Assembly: GCA_020636045.1 (NCBI GenBank)
Contig: JACJYP010000004.1
Coordinates: forward strand, 124,001-188,000
DNA: 64,000 bases
Reading direction: 5' to 3'
Source: Lewinellaceae bacterium
GTDB taxonomy: Bacteria > Bacteroidota > Bacteroidia > Chitinophagales > Saprospiraceae
Below the pieces are notes generated by a model. That model was not told the origin of the DNA, made no database searches, and worked only from the letters and a program-made list of their open reading frames with translations. The translations under genes were made by a program, and so were the position numbers. This document shows positions 45,007-54,145 of this stretch, in pieces (position 1 is the first letter of the stretch; each line of letters opens with the position of its first letter).

Positions 45007-47412
45007 ATGCGATTGCTAGTCCTTGCCAGCCTGATCCTCATTACTCCCGAGATTACATACAGCCAAAAAATGATGCCTTCGGAGCAATGGTGCGCCATCC
45101 AAAAACGCACTTTCGCACCAATGCCTCCAATCGCTGTCGATGGGCGAAGCGATACGGTTGACATCATTCACACGGCAATCGATCTGGATTTGCTGAACAC
45201 CCCTCAAGTCACCGCACAATGCCGGCTCACCATGTCGGCAAAAGTGACCGGTGTAACCAACCTGCGGCTGGACCTGGAAAACCTGGTCGTAGATTCGGTG
45301 CTGCTTGGCGGGACATCGCTGTCTTTTTCCCAGTCTGGCCCGGCATTGTTTATCGCGCTCGCATCTGCTCCCATGCCTGGAGACACTTTTATCGTTACGG
45401 TCGCCTATCACGGCCAGCCGGCTTCCGACGCCAGCGGATGGGGCGGTTTTTATCAGACAGGGGATTTTGCATTCAATCTCGGTGTCAGCTTTGCTGCCGA
45501 CCCTCATTCCTTTGGAAGGGCCTGGATGCCGTGTTTCGATAACTTTATCGAACGCAGCACCTATGAATTTCACATCACTACCAATCCTTCCTTCCCTGCA
45601 TACTGCAATGGTACATTGACGGAAGAAACAGCGCTTCCGGGTGAGTTACACCGCAGCTGGAGGATCGACCAGCCCATTCCTTCATACCTTGCCTGCTTCG
45701 CATCCGGTCCATATGCATCTTGGAAAAGAGACATTGGCGGCATTCCGATTGAGATCGCAGCAGCAGCTGCCGATACCGGGAAAGTCACTTCTACTTTTTT
45801 ACATTTACCCGAGGCGATCGAATGTTATCAACACTGGTACGGCAGTTTTAAATGGCCCAAAATCGGATATTCATTGGTGCCCTTTAACTCGGGCGCCATG
45901 GAGCATGCGACCAACGTAGCGATCGGCAGGCCATTCGTCGATGGTTCTCTGAATTACGAGACTTTATGGGCACACGAGTTGTCGCACCATTGGTGGGGTG
46001 ACCTGGCAACCTGCAGCACCGCCGGGGACATGTGGCTGAACGAAGGATGGGCCGTTTTTTCCGAACACCTGTTTACAGAATGGGTGTACGGGCGTTCCGC
46101 ATATCTGGCCGCCGTGCAGAGCAACTTCCTCTATGTACTGGAAAAAACGCATGTGAATGAGGGGGAGTATCGCGCGGTAAGCGGTATTCCGCATGAATTC
46201 ACCTACGGCGAACATGTATACAACAAAGGGGCTGTCGTCGCGCACAACCTGCGGGGCTATCTTGGGGATTCGCTTTTCCGGACAGGCATCAGCATGGCGC
46301 TCGACGAGAACAGTTTCAACGATTGGAGCAGTGCCGTGCTGCGCGATAAACTCAACGCCGCCACTGGCCTGGATCTGACCGATTTTTTTGAAGATTGGGT
46401 GTTCAGCCCCGGATTTACACATTTTTCAATCGATTCGGTGACAACCCTTGCCGGTACTGATAGTACATCGCGCTTCATGCTGTTCGTCAAGCAAAAACGA
46501 CGGGGAGCACCGCATTTTTATCAAAATGTACCCCTGGAATTCACTTTTGTCAACAGCGACTGGGAACGCACGACGCGAACGGCGACCGTATCAGGCGAAT
46601 TCACAGAAGTAACTTTTGAACTCCCGCTATCATTCAATCCCAAATTTTTCTGGACCAATACCAACCTGAATCTCACCTTTGCCCGGGCCGATAAAGAATT
46701 GGTTGTCAAGTCAATTGGCAGTAAAAACTTCAGTCCGGCAAAGATGACCATGAACGTTACGGCCCTTGCTGATTCGGCGCTGGTAAGGGTGGAACACCAC
46801 TACGCACACCCGGATTCAGGCATCGTCGCAAACCCGAACAACTACGCGCTCAGTAACCGGTACTGGACGGTCGACGGCGATTTTCCGCCGGGATTTGACG
46901 CTTATGCCACTGTTTTTTACGACGGCCGCGGCCAGCTCGACCAACTGGACACCGAACTTTTTGAGCAAACCGGATCGTCTGAAGACAGCGTGGTACTATT
47001 GTTTCGCCCTGCTGCAGGATATCCCTGGAGTGAGTACAGTCAGTACACAAAGAACACCCTCTCTTCTGCTTCCGACAAATACGGGTTCTTTCGGATCGAA
47101 CACATCATGCCCGGCGAATATACGATTGCCAAAGGAACGGCTACGGTGGGATATCATATGCCTGCAGTCCTGAAATCCGGCATGTTAAAAGCCGTCCCGA
47201 ATCCCGCTGGCAGGTACGTAACGCTCAGTGCCACTAATCCATTCGACCGTATAACAGTCTACAGCGAAAAGGGAGACATTCTCCGTCAATGGACGGTGCA
47301 GGATACCACCACTCAGGAAATTGCGTTAAGCGATTTTGCTCCGGGAAAGTACTGGTTCAGCGTAAATACCCGAAACGGGGCGGCCAGTTGTCTGGTGATC
47401 GTCGCGCATTGA
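45007..47412 (+). CDS. Secreted M1-family aminopeptidase with T9SS sorting tail
   Basis: The 801-residue product has a signal peptide (to about residue 20) and an M1 gluzincin domain. The exopeptidase motif is GAMEH (296-300), a variant of GAMEN. The zinc site is HELSH (323-327) with the third ligand E346 exactly 18 residues on, in WLNEGWAVF. A region with a DSGIVANPNNYAL-type beta domain follows. The last 80 residues (KAVPNPAGRYVTL, ITVYSEKGDIL, LSDFAPGKYWFSV) are a type A T9SS sorting domain. It should trim peptides at the cell surface or outside. The missing GAMEN asparagine may alter N-terminal recognition. Confidence 0.93.
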   Translation: MRLLVLASLILITPEITYSQKMMPSEQWCAIQKRTFAPMPPIAVDGRSDTVDIIHTAIDLDLLNTPQVTAQCRLTMSAKVTGVTNLRLDLENLVVDSVLLGGTSLSFSQSGPALFIALASAPMPGDTFIVTVAYHGQPASDASGWGGFYQTGDFAFNLGVSFAADPHSFGRAWMPCFDNFIERSTYEFHITTNPSFPAYCNGTLTEETALPGELHRSWRIDQPIPSYLACFASGPYASWKRDIGGIPIEIAAAAADTGKVTSTFLHLPEAIECYQHWYGSFKWPKIGYSLVPFNSGAMEHATNVAIGRPFVDGSLNYETLWAHELSHHWWGDLATCSTAGDMWLNEGWAVFSEHLFTEWVYGRSAYLAAVQSNFLYVLEKTHVNEGEYRAVSGIPHEFTYGEHVYNKGAVVAHNLRGYLGDSLFRTGISMALDENSFNDWSSAVLRDKLNAATGLDLTDFFEDWVFSPGFTHFSIDSVTTLAGTDSTSRFMLFVKQKRRGAPHFYQNVPLEFTFVNSDWERTTRTATVSGEFTEVTFELPLSFNPKFFWTNTNLNLTFARADKELVVKSIGSKNFSPAKMTMNVTALADSALVRVEHHYAHPDSGIVANPNNYALSNRYWTVDGDFPPGFDAYATVFYDGRGQLDQLDTELFEQTGSSEDSVVLLFRPAAGYPWSEYSQYTKNTLSSASDKYGFFRIEHIMPGEYTIAKGTATVGYHMPAVLKSGMLKAVPNPAGRYVTLSATNPFDRITVYSEKGDILRQWTVQDTTTQEIALSDFAPGKYWFSVNTRNGAASCLVIVAH

Positions 47413-47502
47413 TATTAAAAGGTATCATTTTTGATCACAGCATGTAACGCTCCGCTATCTAAGCGTCTAATCCTTTGTTTTACACCAACCTTGCTACCAT
47501 TT

Positions 47503-48138
47503 ATGCACGCATTTGCCAAAATCCGAATGTCTTCTCTTCTGGCGGCCATGATCCTGATCACAACGGCCGTTAACGCCCAACAAAGCGCTGCCACCGAGCA
47601 CGCCCTGGTGCTTGATTCACTGATCGTGCGAAATATCGCACAGGTTATTTCAGATTCATTCGGCGCACAAGTCGAACTGATCGAAGAGTTTATCCGGGAG
47701 GCCAAGCAACTCGAGATAGATGAAAAAGTACCCGCAACTGCTTTTATCGGGATTGCGATCCTCGAGTCAACCGGATTTACCAGTTATCTGTATCAAAATG
47801 CTAAAAATCCGTTCGGGATGCGAGCCACTCCGCCCTGGGAAGGCGACACATTTGTGATGTGGCACGAAGGCGCCGATTCACCGTTCCGGAAATACGAAAC
47901 GCCCGGGGAGGCGGTGCGCGATTTCGCCACTTTCCTGCGCAGCAGGAAGTGGTTCAGGGACGCACTCAAATGTTCGCCGACCGATGTCGAATGTTTTATC
48001 ATAGGATTGAGCGCAAACTGGAAAAAGCGCGAACCTGGCTATGCCAGCGACCCCGAATGGCCCAACAAGGTCAGGCGTGTGATCAAAACATACAAACTGG
48101 AAAGCCTGACCCTGAAACAGGCTGCTTCTGAAAAATAG
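47503..48138 (+). CDS. Exported glucosaminidase-domain protein (GH73-like)
   Basis: I choose the ATG at 47503 (MHAFAKIRM), which begins a signal peptide ending at VNAQ; the frame is open 24 codons further without sense. The 211-residue product has one glucosaminidase domain of the FlgJ/GH73 type. FIREAKQLEIDEKVPATAF leads to the catalytic glutamate in AILESTGFT, then NAKNPFGMRATPPW and RKYETPGEAVRDFATFLRS. It should cut glycan strands of peptidoglycan. CTTGCTACC lies at 47490-47498, 4 bases before the ATG. It ends one base before the convergent rhomboid gene. Confidence 0.9.
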   Translation: MHAFAKIRMSSLLAAMILITTAVNAQQSAATEHALVLDSLIVRNIAQVISDSFGAQVELIEEFIREAKQLEIDEKVPATAFIGIAILESTGFTSYLYQNAKNPFGMRATPPWEGDTFVMWHEGADSPFRKYETPGEAVRDFATFLRSRKWFRDALKCSPTDVECFIIGLSANWKKREPGYASDPEWPNKVRRVIKTYKLESLTLKQAASEK

Positions 48139-48139
48139 A

Positions 48140-48922
48140 TCACCAGGTCTGGTCCTGATTCCAGAATGGCGGGAAAAAAGTATCGCTTTGTTGCTGGCGC
48201 AGGCGTTCCAATTCTTCCGCTTCTGCCTGGCGCTCCGCTTTTGTTTTGTTAAAAATATCACGTGGCAGGTAGAATTCCATAGGAGTGTCGGGTTCCGCGG
48301 CATCGGCGTGCATATCATCAGCCTCGTCATCCTCCAATTCTTCTTTGAACCAGAAGGAGGTAAAAATACCTACCAGGCTGCCGAGTAGATGGCTCTCCCA
48401 GGAAATTCCCTCCTGATCGGGCAGAATACCCATGAACATGCCGCTGTATAACAAAACGACCAGCGCTGCAAGGATGATGCTGCGCATACTACGGCGAAAT
48501 ATACCGTTCCAGAAAATGAAAGCCACCAGACCGTAAATGACGCCACTGGCGCCGATATGCGAGACCGGGCGTGCAAACAACCACACAGCCGCACCCGTCA
48601 GCAGATAGATCATCCAAAAGGCACGCATGGCTACTTTCCGGTAAAAGTAGATCGAGAGGGCACTCAGGACGAACAAGGGAAGTGTATTGGATATCAGATG
48701 CCCCCAACTGCCGTGCACAAGCGGGCCGGTGATGATCCCCCGCAAGCCCCACAAACGCCTCGACATAATACCGTATTCACCGGGGTCGAAGCCCGAGAAC
48801 ACCTGATATAAATGCACCAGCCATATTGCCGCTACCGCGATCAGGGGAAACTGTATACTTTCGTACAGATGCCTTCTGGTAAGTTCCAGACTGTCTGATT
48901 CGCTTTCAAGGATCGCTTTCAA
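48140..48922 (-). CDS. Rhomboid-family intramembrane serine protease
   Basis: The 260-residue protein has six hydrophobic segments and rhomboid landmarks: HGSWGHLISN (70-79), the serine motif GASG (124-127, S126) and the catalytic histidine in WESHLLGSLVG (H178). The fold between 25 and 195 should sit in the inner membrane and cleave transmembrane helices. The C-terminal 65 residues are acidic and then charged, with a DETAMD-type low-complexity part outside the membrane. It stands alone on the minus strand before the DUF5683 gene. Confidence 0.93.
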   Translation of the reverse strand: MKAILESESDSLELTRRHLYESIQFPLIAVAAIWLVHLYQVFSGFDPGEYGIMSRRLWGLRGIITGPLVHGSWGHLISNTLPLFVLSALSIYFYRKVAMRAFWMIYLLTGAAVWLFARPVSHIGASGVIYGLVAFIFWNGIFRRSMRSIILAALVVLLYSGMFMGILPDQEGISWESHLLGSLVGIFTSFWFKEELEDDEADDMHADAAEPDTPMEFYLPRDIFNKTKAERQAEAEELERLRQQQSDTFFPPFWNQDQTW

Positions 48923-48959
48923 AACTGTCTATTTTATATCAATTGGGTGTCTCTCAGCA

Positions 48960-49637
48960 CTAAGGCGTAGCAGATGACGCTTTTTCAGAAATGTTATGCC
49001 ATCTGTTATTTCTGCCGAATTGCAGGCTCAGTCCGACGCCAAAAGTCGGGCCAAGACCGGGTGCACGATCCAGTTTTGGCCTGAAGCGCAGACTAAGATC
49101 GTCGCTTACATCAAAACTGTTCAGATGTGCATCGACAAATGCATCGGTTACCTGTAATAAATAGACTAAACCAAGACCCAGGGAACTTAGTTCAACATAC
49201 CTCCTCCATTGGTCGCGGTAACTTTTCATGGAAGTAGCGTCGATCCGGTCGTACGGAGCCTCCGTCGGATTAGTGTCCGGATCGCCGTCCACCAGTAATT
49301 TGTAATTATCACGCAGGGCCCGGTACTGGCGAATGTTGTCGATCTCTACCCATAGCATGCCGCCTAAAGCGCCGTATACGATCGGCAACTTCCACCATTT
49401 TTTATTATAAATCTGCCCCGTACCCGGCAAAATCAAGGACAGCAAGGCTGCCCTGCCGGGTCGCGGATACCCGTCCGTAAAATATCGCGTCAGAAAAAAA
49501 CGATGCGGGCGCTGCGCACTGTCAGGCTGAATACCAACGGTTGCGAGCGTATCGGGCAGCACAAGCAAGGTGTCCGGCTGCTGGGCGTGCAGCACCAGGG
49601 AGGTCAGAAGCAATAATAAGATCGTAATGGATCGCAT
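48960..49637 (-). CDS. DUF5683 family protein
   Basis: The 225-residue product starts with a signal peptide (MRSITILLLLLTSLVLHAQ). The DUF5683 core follows: RPGRAALLSLILPGTGQIYNKKWWKLPIVYGALGG, then YRDQWRRYVELSSLGLGLVYLLQVTDAFVDAHL. It is typical of Bacteroidota, where a similar gene often lies near parA-parB; here it is 18 kb away. Function is unknown, presumably in the envelope. A -7 element lies 15 bases before its start. Confidence 0.9.
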   Translation of the reverse strand: MRSITILLLLLTSLVLHAQQPDTLLVLPDTLATVGIQPDSAQRPHRFFLTRYFTDGYPRPGRAALLSLILPGTGQIYNKKWWKLPIVYGALGGMLWVEIDNIRQYRALRDNYKLLVDGDPDTNPTEAPYDRIDATSMKSYRDQWRRYVELSSLGLGLVYLLQVTDAFVDAHLNSFDVSDDLSLRFRPKLDRAPGLGPTFGVGLSLQFGRNNRWHNISEKASSATP

Positions 49638-49651
49638 AGATATGTCTGGTG

Positions 49652-49659
49652 CAAAAGTA
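49652..49659 (-). promoter_or_regulatory. -7 element for the DUF5683 gene
   Basis: The minus strand reads TACTTTTG, a match to TAnnTTTG, ending 15 bases before the DUF5683 start. A -33 box is not clear. Confidence 0.45.
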
Positions 49660-49671
49660 ACGACCGATCTT

Positions 49672-49722
49672 AAAAAAACGTTGCGGTGGACGCTGCCGGA
49701 ATCGAACAGGCGCCCACCGCAA
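49672..49722 (-). terminator. Intrinsic terminator with tRNA-T-arm-like loop
   Basis: On the minus strand a 12-bp stem (49711-49722 with 49681-49692) has a single G-U wobble and is followed by CG and seven T (complement of 49672-49678). This is a strong terminator for the DUF5689 gene ending at 49743. The 18-base loop reads like a tRNA T-arm (TTCGATT). On the plus strand the wobble is a mismatch, so it acts on the minus transcript. Confidence 0.75.
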
Positions 49723-49742
49723 ACGACTTTTGTTTATATCTG

Positions 49743-51089
49743 TTACTGCACTTTAACGTCGTCAAAACGCCAGGTAGTGGTATTGCTCGTTCCGTCACCC
49801 ACATATTTGAAACCGACGTATCCTTTTCCGTTAAAAACAGGCAACTGGATGTTACCGGAAGGAATAAAGTCGGAATAGCCGTTCGCGTCGGAAGGCGGCT
49901 TGGTAAAGTTTAGTTCCGTCCAGGTGGCGTTGGCGGGGTTTTGTCCGTCAAAATTGGTGGAAACCCATACCGTGAACCCGTCGTGGCGCCAGTAGCCCGA
50001 CGAAGATTCAAAAGTGAGCGTTTTCTGCGTTTTCAGGTCGAGGGGCGGCGTGATAAGCCATGTCTCCATAGCAGGCAAATTGGAAGAAAATGCCGTCGCA
50101 GAAGCAAATTTATCGCCTGAAAACGAGGCGCCACGCCAGATGCGGTTGCCCTGCACTGCCACATTCACCCAACCCGGCAGTTCGATGTCCGCATTGGTGC
50201 TGGTTCCGTCGAATTTTTCATCGAGGCTGGCCAGACCCGGCGCATTGGGGTCGATGGCGCCGCAACGCAGGCTGTCCATCCGTGCACCTGAAGCGTCGCG
50301 CAGGTACAATTGATAGGTGCCGTTGAACACTCCAAGGACGCCTTCGATAGTGCCCTTGCCTTTCGGCGTTTTCTGTCCGGCAAAATCGGCATAGCCGCTG
50401 GTGCGCACGATCAGTTGCAGTCCGTTGCAATCCTGCATGGTGCGGTTCAGACTATAATTCGTCACCGGATCGGCCCAGGTTTTGGCCGTATCGGCCTTGA
50501 TAAACTCCACATCCGACAGCTTGATGTATGTGCTCAAATGGCTTTGATTGATCTGCGCGATGGAGACCTCGGCCGGAGCGAGCGGCATAGTATTGTATAT
50601 GCCTTTTGCCACTTTCTGGCGCACCTGCGATTCCGTCAGGCCCACTGCATTCAGTTGTCCGCCTTCTTCCACCGTGCTTCCGATCAATTGGGTAAGTCCG
50701 GCGTAGTCGGTCAGCAAAAGGTCTTTGCAGCGGATAAAAAGCATCCTGCCCACCGGCATTTGCTGATAAAGGAATCCGTCGTTGAATTTGACCTCGATTC
50801 CGCCGGTAGCATCCTGGATCACGAGGGTCTTGTAGTAGTTGCCCGAACGGTCGTCCATGACTACCTCTCCGCCAATGACGATGTCTTCTGTGATCTCGTC
50901 GAAGCCCTCGGGTGTCACGTGCAGGGCTTTCAGTTCCTTGATGGTCATATTGGGCGTCAGGGTGACGGGTTCGCCACCGGCGGGCGGCTCGTCGAATTCC
51001 GTTTTGACGCAGGCGGAAATGACCGTGAGAAGCAGCGCGGCAAGAGCGGCTGCGAAGAATTTTTCTTTTTTAACGAACAACATATTCAT
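49743..51089 (-). CDS. DUF5689 lipoprotein with jelly-roll C-terminal domain
   Basis: The 448-residue product has a lipoprotein signal (TVISAC, residues about 21-27). The DUF5689 domain follows (about 45-300), with IKELKALHVTPEGFDEITED, VIGGEVVMDDRSGNYYKTLVI and LRDASGARMDSLRCG. A choice-of-anchor-J-like beta sandwich ends it (WLITPPLDLKTQKTLTF, VWVSTNFDG, GFKYVGDGTSNTTTWRFDDV). Proteins of this kind pair with TonB receptors in this phylum and resemble surface substrate-handling subunits. It follows the receptor gene after 47 bases. Starts at 51089 and 51083 are both possible. Confidence 0.9.
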   Translation of the reverse strand: MNMLFVKKEKFFAAALAALLLTVISACVKTEFDEPPAGGEPVTLTPNMTIKELKALHVTPEGFDEITEDIVIGGEVVMDDRSGNYYKTLVIQDATGGIEVKFNDGFLYQQMPVGRMLFIRCKDLLLTDYAGLTQLIGSTVEEGGQLNAVGLTESQVRQKVAKGIYNTMPLAPAEVSIAQINQSHLSTYIKLSDVEFIKADTAKTWADPVTNYSLNRTMQDCNGLQLIVRTSGYADFAGQKTPKGKGTIEGVLGVFNGTYQLYLRDASGARMDSLRCGAIDPNAPGLASLDEKFDGTSTNADIELPGWVNVAVQGNRIWRGASFSGDKFASATAFSSNLPAMETWLITPPLDLKTQKTLTFESSSGYWRHDGFTVWVSTNFDGQNPANATWTELNFTKPPSDANGYSDFIPSGNIQLPVFNGKGYVGFKYVGDGTSNTTTWRFDDVKVQ

Positions 51090-51136
51090 GATGCAATTAA
51101 ATTGAATGTCAATAAGTTAGAAAGTCGGGGTTTCAA

Positions 51137-53962
51137 TCACATACGCCAGGTAATCGACGCAAAGTAGTTAAGTCCGTATCCGTACAGCAGTTCTGAAGTG
51201 TAGAACCGCGGGTCGCTTACATCGTTCCGGAATGCATTGCGGTAAGATTCACGGCCCGAGATCACGATATCTGTATTGTTCAGGATATTGTTGATGCCAA
51301 CGTTCAGATAGATGTAGTTGTTCTGATTGATACGCCAGGATTTGCCGCCGAAAAAGTCGAGTGTGTATGCCGACGGCGCCTTTTGCTGCTCGACGATCGT
51401 ATTCCAGATCGGCGATTGAGGCGTCAGGCCGCTCACAAAGCGGGAAGTGCGTCGTGCCCTGTCGAATTCGTAGTAAAAGTTGTCGGCATAATTGAGCGTC
51501 AGCGACGCGAACCAGAAATGCCGCGACTCGTATTTTATGCCGAAAGAGGCTGCCGTTTGCGGGGTGCGCGGCACGTAGAAGTTTTCCTGGTAAACGAGCC
51601 CGCCGTCAAATATCTGCGTACCGCCGTTGTCGAGCGAAAGCAGCAGGTCCGGCCGGGAGGTATAGATATATTTTCCGATCGAAGCGGCGGCCGAAAAGAC
51701 CCAGCTAGGCACGGGTTTCGCCTCGATGGCCGCTTCGATGCCTGCATGCCGGCGATCGACTCCCTGCAGAATGGCAGAACCGAAAAACACCGGTTGCTCG
51801 AGGAACGCAGCGTCGTCGCCCAGATCGAGCGCGCCGAGGTCCAGTTCGTCAATGATGCGACCGACCGACCAGGCACTGACAAAGATATTTTCCGTTTCGT
51901 TGCTGAAATCCGTCAGATATCCCGTTATACGGGCCTTGTAGTTGGGTGAGCGCAGCATGTAACCGCCTTCCACGCTTTGGATGTTGGAGACTTCCAGGTT
52001 CGGCACCACGAGGTCGCGCGTGCGAGGCGCGACGAAAGAATTGCGGAACAGCGGTGCACGCGTACCGTAGTAGCCGTTGGCATACAGATAGTTGCGCCCG
52101 TTCATTTTCCAGGTCACGCCGCCTTTTACGCCGTAGGTAGAGAACGACACTTTCTCCGATTCGCCCAGCGAGCGGTTCGGGAAGCGGCCGTTCTGCATAT
52201 TGCCGGTACGCGACATGGAACTGCTGCCAATCTCGGCGCCGGCAAAAATCTGGAACTGGGGAAGCGAAAACTGCCACTGCAACCAGCCGTTGGCGCGGCG
52301 AATATTTTCGTTGTAGTCCCAGCCGAATTTATCTCCTTCGTAAATGATGTGATTGGGTGTGCGAACATCGCTGTTGCGGGCCAGCGGGTTGGTCTGGCTG
52401 TCGAAGTTGCCGAAAAAGTCCCAGTCGACCCAAAAATCGCCGCCCAGCAGATCGTCGAGCAGTTTGTAATTTTCACCGCGATACCAGCGGTATTGCGCAC
52501 CGCCGTTCAGGCTGATGCGGTCGCCGAAGGTGTGCGTCAGGAACAGATTGGCGCCGGCCTCTGTATTCTTGGAACGTTGATTTTCAACAATATAGATCGA
52601 TTGTAACCCCTCCACAGTATTGCCCGGAATGCCATTGGCGTCGGAAATAGTGGAAAACGCATTTCCATTAGACTCGTACAGGCCTGCCCAGTCGACCTGA
52701 CGCAGCGATTCGTCGGCAGCCAGTTGTTCTGCCCACATAGCGCCCATTGCCGGGTCTTCCAGGCTGCTGGGCAACCGGCGATTGTAGTCCGGCGCCGGGT
52801 TGAGGCCGTTGATAAAGTTCAATCGTGTAAAGTCGCTCACTCCTGTCTGGCCATGTGCCGTCAGCGTAATGTTTGTATGCTGACCGGGAGAAAGATCATA
52901 GCGCAGGATCGCTGTCGGCAGGTGGTTGTATACGGTAGATGAATTTCGTTTGTCGCCGTTCCAGTAACCCCAAAGCGGGTTGTAGTAGTTGGAGCCGGAT
53001 ATATCGAACATTTCCTGGAAGGAATCCGCCGAGCGCCCGCGCCTTGTCGGTGCGCCGAAAAAAGTCAGATTGAGCCCCTGCGTTTGTCCGAATTTTTTGT
53101 CGACCGACAGGAAATAGGAATATCCGTCGTAAAAAGTGCCCGGCACGTATCCTTCGTTGGACCAGCGTTTGCTGGCAGAGGCCGAGACCGCCCAGCCTCC
53201 CGGCATCAGACCGGTGCTGGCGGTGACCATGATACGGTCGCGGTAAGTACGGTTGCTGGTGGCGTAGGATACGCGTATCTGTTTGCGTTGAACGCTGGCA
53301 CGGGTATCAACCATTGTAGCCCCGCCGACGCCGTTGAAGGCAAATTCGGCAGGATTGAGCCCCGTCGTGCTGTTGCGTACGCGAAGCACATCATTCAGTC
53401 CGCCAAACTCGCTGTAAGGAGTAAAACCCGTTTCCAGGTCGTTGAACGGCGCACCGTTGATATAGGTCTGGAACAGGCCGCTGTCGTAACCACGCTCGCG
53501 AAAACGGAAGGGAAACCATCCGAAACTTGAGGCGTTCTGGAACACATCGCGGGAAGCGAACAGCAGGTTGGCGATCTCGCCGGCGCCTTCTTCCTGTGCT
53601 TCCGCTTCCGCCAGCGTGATCGTAGGAATATCGACCGGCTGGGCTTCCGTGTTAATCAGGCGGGTCATGCTGACCATAATGGGCTGCGTACGTTCCCGGC
53701 CTTTCAGCTCGAGGGATACCGGAGTATACCCATCATGGGTCACGCTCAAAGAACATACGCGGCACTCCACATCGGAGATCGTGAAACGGCCGTTCTGATC
53801 GGTAGCGGCTACCTGGCCGGAGCCCTGCACCACGACGGCCGCATCGACCAGGGGTTTTTCGGTTTCTGCATCTTTCACCACGCCCTTTAGCGTCGTGCGT
53901 TGTGCAAAGATGGTCTGGCCTGCAAGCATGGCCAGACACAGGAATAGGAGTTTTCGATTCAT
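51137..53962 (-). CDS. TonB-dependent outer-membrane receptor
   Basis: The 941-residue product has a signal peptide ending FAQ, then a carboxypeptidase-regulatory-like beta domain (about 22-110: TTLKGVVKDAETEKPLVDA). A plug follows (about 115-240, with FRERGYDSGLFQTYINGAPFND) and a 22-strand-type barrel with long extracellular loops. It ends with aromatic ITWRM, as expected for barrel assembly. It imports a ligand with energy from TonB. Its neighbours, a DUF5689 lipoprotein and a nuclease, suggest nucleic acid or phosphate-containing ligands; that is inference. A -7 element lies 71 bases before the start. Confidence 0.92.
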   Translation of the reverse strand: MNRKLLFLCLAMLAGQTIFAQRTTLKGVVKDAETEKPLVDAAVVVQGSGQVAATDQNGRFTISDVECRVCSLSVTHDGYTPVSLELKGRERTQPIMVSMTRLINTEAQPVDIPTITLAEAEAQEEGAGEIANLLFASRDVFQNASSFGWFPFRFRERGYDSGLFQTYINGAPFNDLETGFTPYSEFGGLNDVLRVRNSTTGLNPAEFAFNGVGGATMVDTRASVQRKQIRVSYATSNRTYRDRIMVTASTGLMPGGWAVSASASKRWSNEGYVPGTFYDGYSYFLSVDKKFGQTQGLNLTFFGAPTRRGRSADSFQEMFDISGSNYYNPLWGYWNGDKRNSSTVYNHLPTAILRYDLSPGQHTNITLTAHGQTGVSDFTRLNFINGLNPAPDYNRRLPSSLEDPAMGAMWAEQLAADESLRQVDWAGLYESNGNAFSTISDANGIPGNTVEGLQSIYIVENQRSKNTEAGANLFLTHTFGDRISLNGGAQYRWYRGENYKLLDDLLGGDFWVDWDFFGNFDSQTNPLARNSDVRTPNHIIYEGDKFGWDYNENIRRANGWLQWQFSLPQFQIFAGAEIGSSSMSRTGNMQNGRFPNRSLGESEKVSFSTYGVKGGVTWKMNGRNYLYANGYYGTRAPLFRNSFVAPRTRDLVVPNLEVSNIQSVEGGYMLRSPNYKARITGYLTDFSNETENIFVSAWSVGRIIDELDLGALDLGDDAAFLEQPVFFGSAILQGVDRRHAGIEAAIEAKPVPSWVFSAAASIGKYIYTSRPDLLLSLDNGGTQIFDGGLVYQENFYVPRTPQTAASFGIKYESRHFWFASLTLNYADNFYYEFDRARRTSRFVSGLTPQSPIWNTIVEQQKAPSAYTLDFFGGKSWRINQNNYIYLNVGINNILNNTDIVISGRESYRNAFRNDVSDPRFYTSELLYGYGLNYFASITWRM

Positions 53963-54032
53963 TCAGAAGTTATGTTGAATTTGGTGGTAGAATCGTTTCG
54001 GGCGAGGCGAGTCAAGGGCATTAAAAAACGCA

Positions 54033-54040
54033 CAAAGGTA
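54033..54040 (-). promoter_or_regulatory. -7 element for the TonB receptor operon
   Basis: The minus strand reads TACCTTTG, identical to the -7 boxes of glmM, valS and the kinase operon. It lies 71 bases before the receptor start; the -33 box is not clear. Confidence 0.45.
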
Positions 54041-54145
54041 AAAAAGCCTGCTTTGCAGAATTCCCTTAATGCATTAATTTATTGCTAAGCAGGCGACGCA
54101 AAACCTTTATTTGCCGTTCCTTTGTTGCGAAAATCAATTTAGAAA

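Noticed and set aside
49681..49722. tRNA gene
   Set aside because: Only a T-arm and acceptor-like end are visible; the acceptor 5' strand, D-arm and anticodon arm are absent, and the upstream bases belong to a gene.
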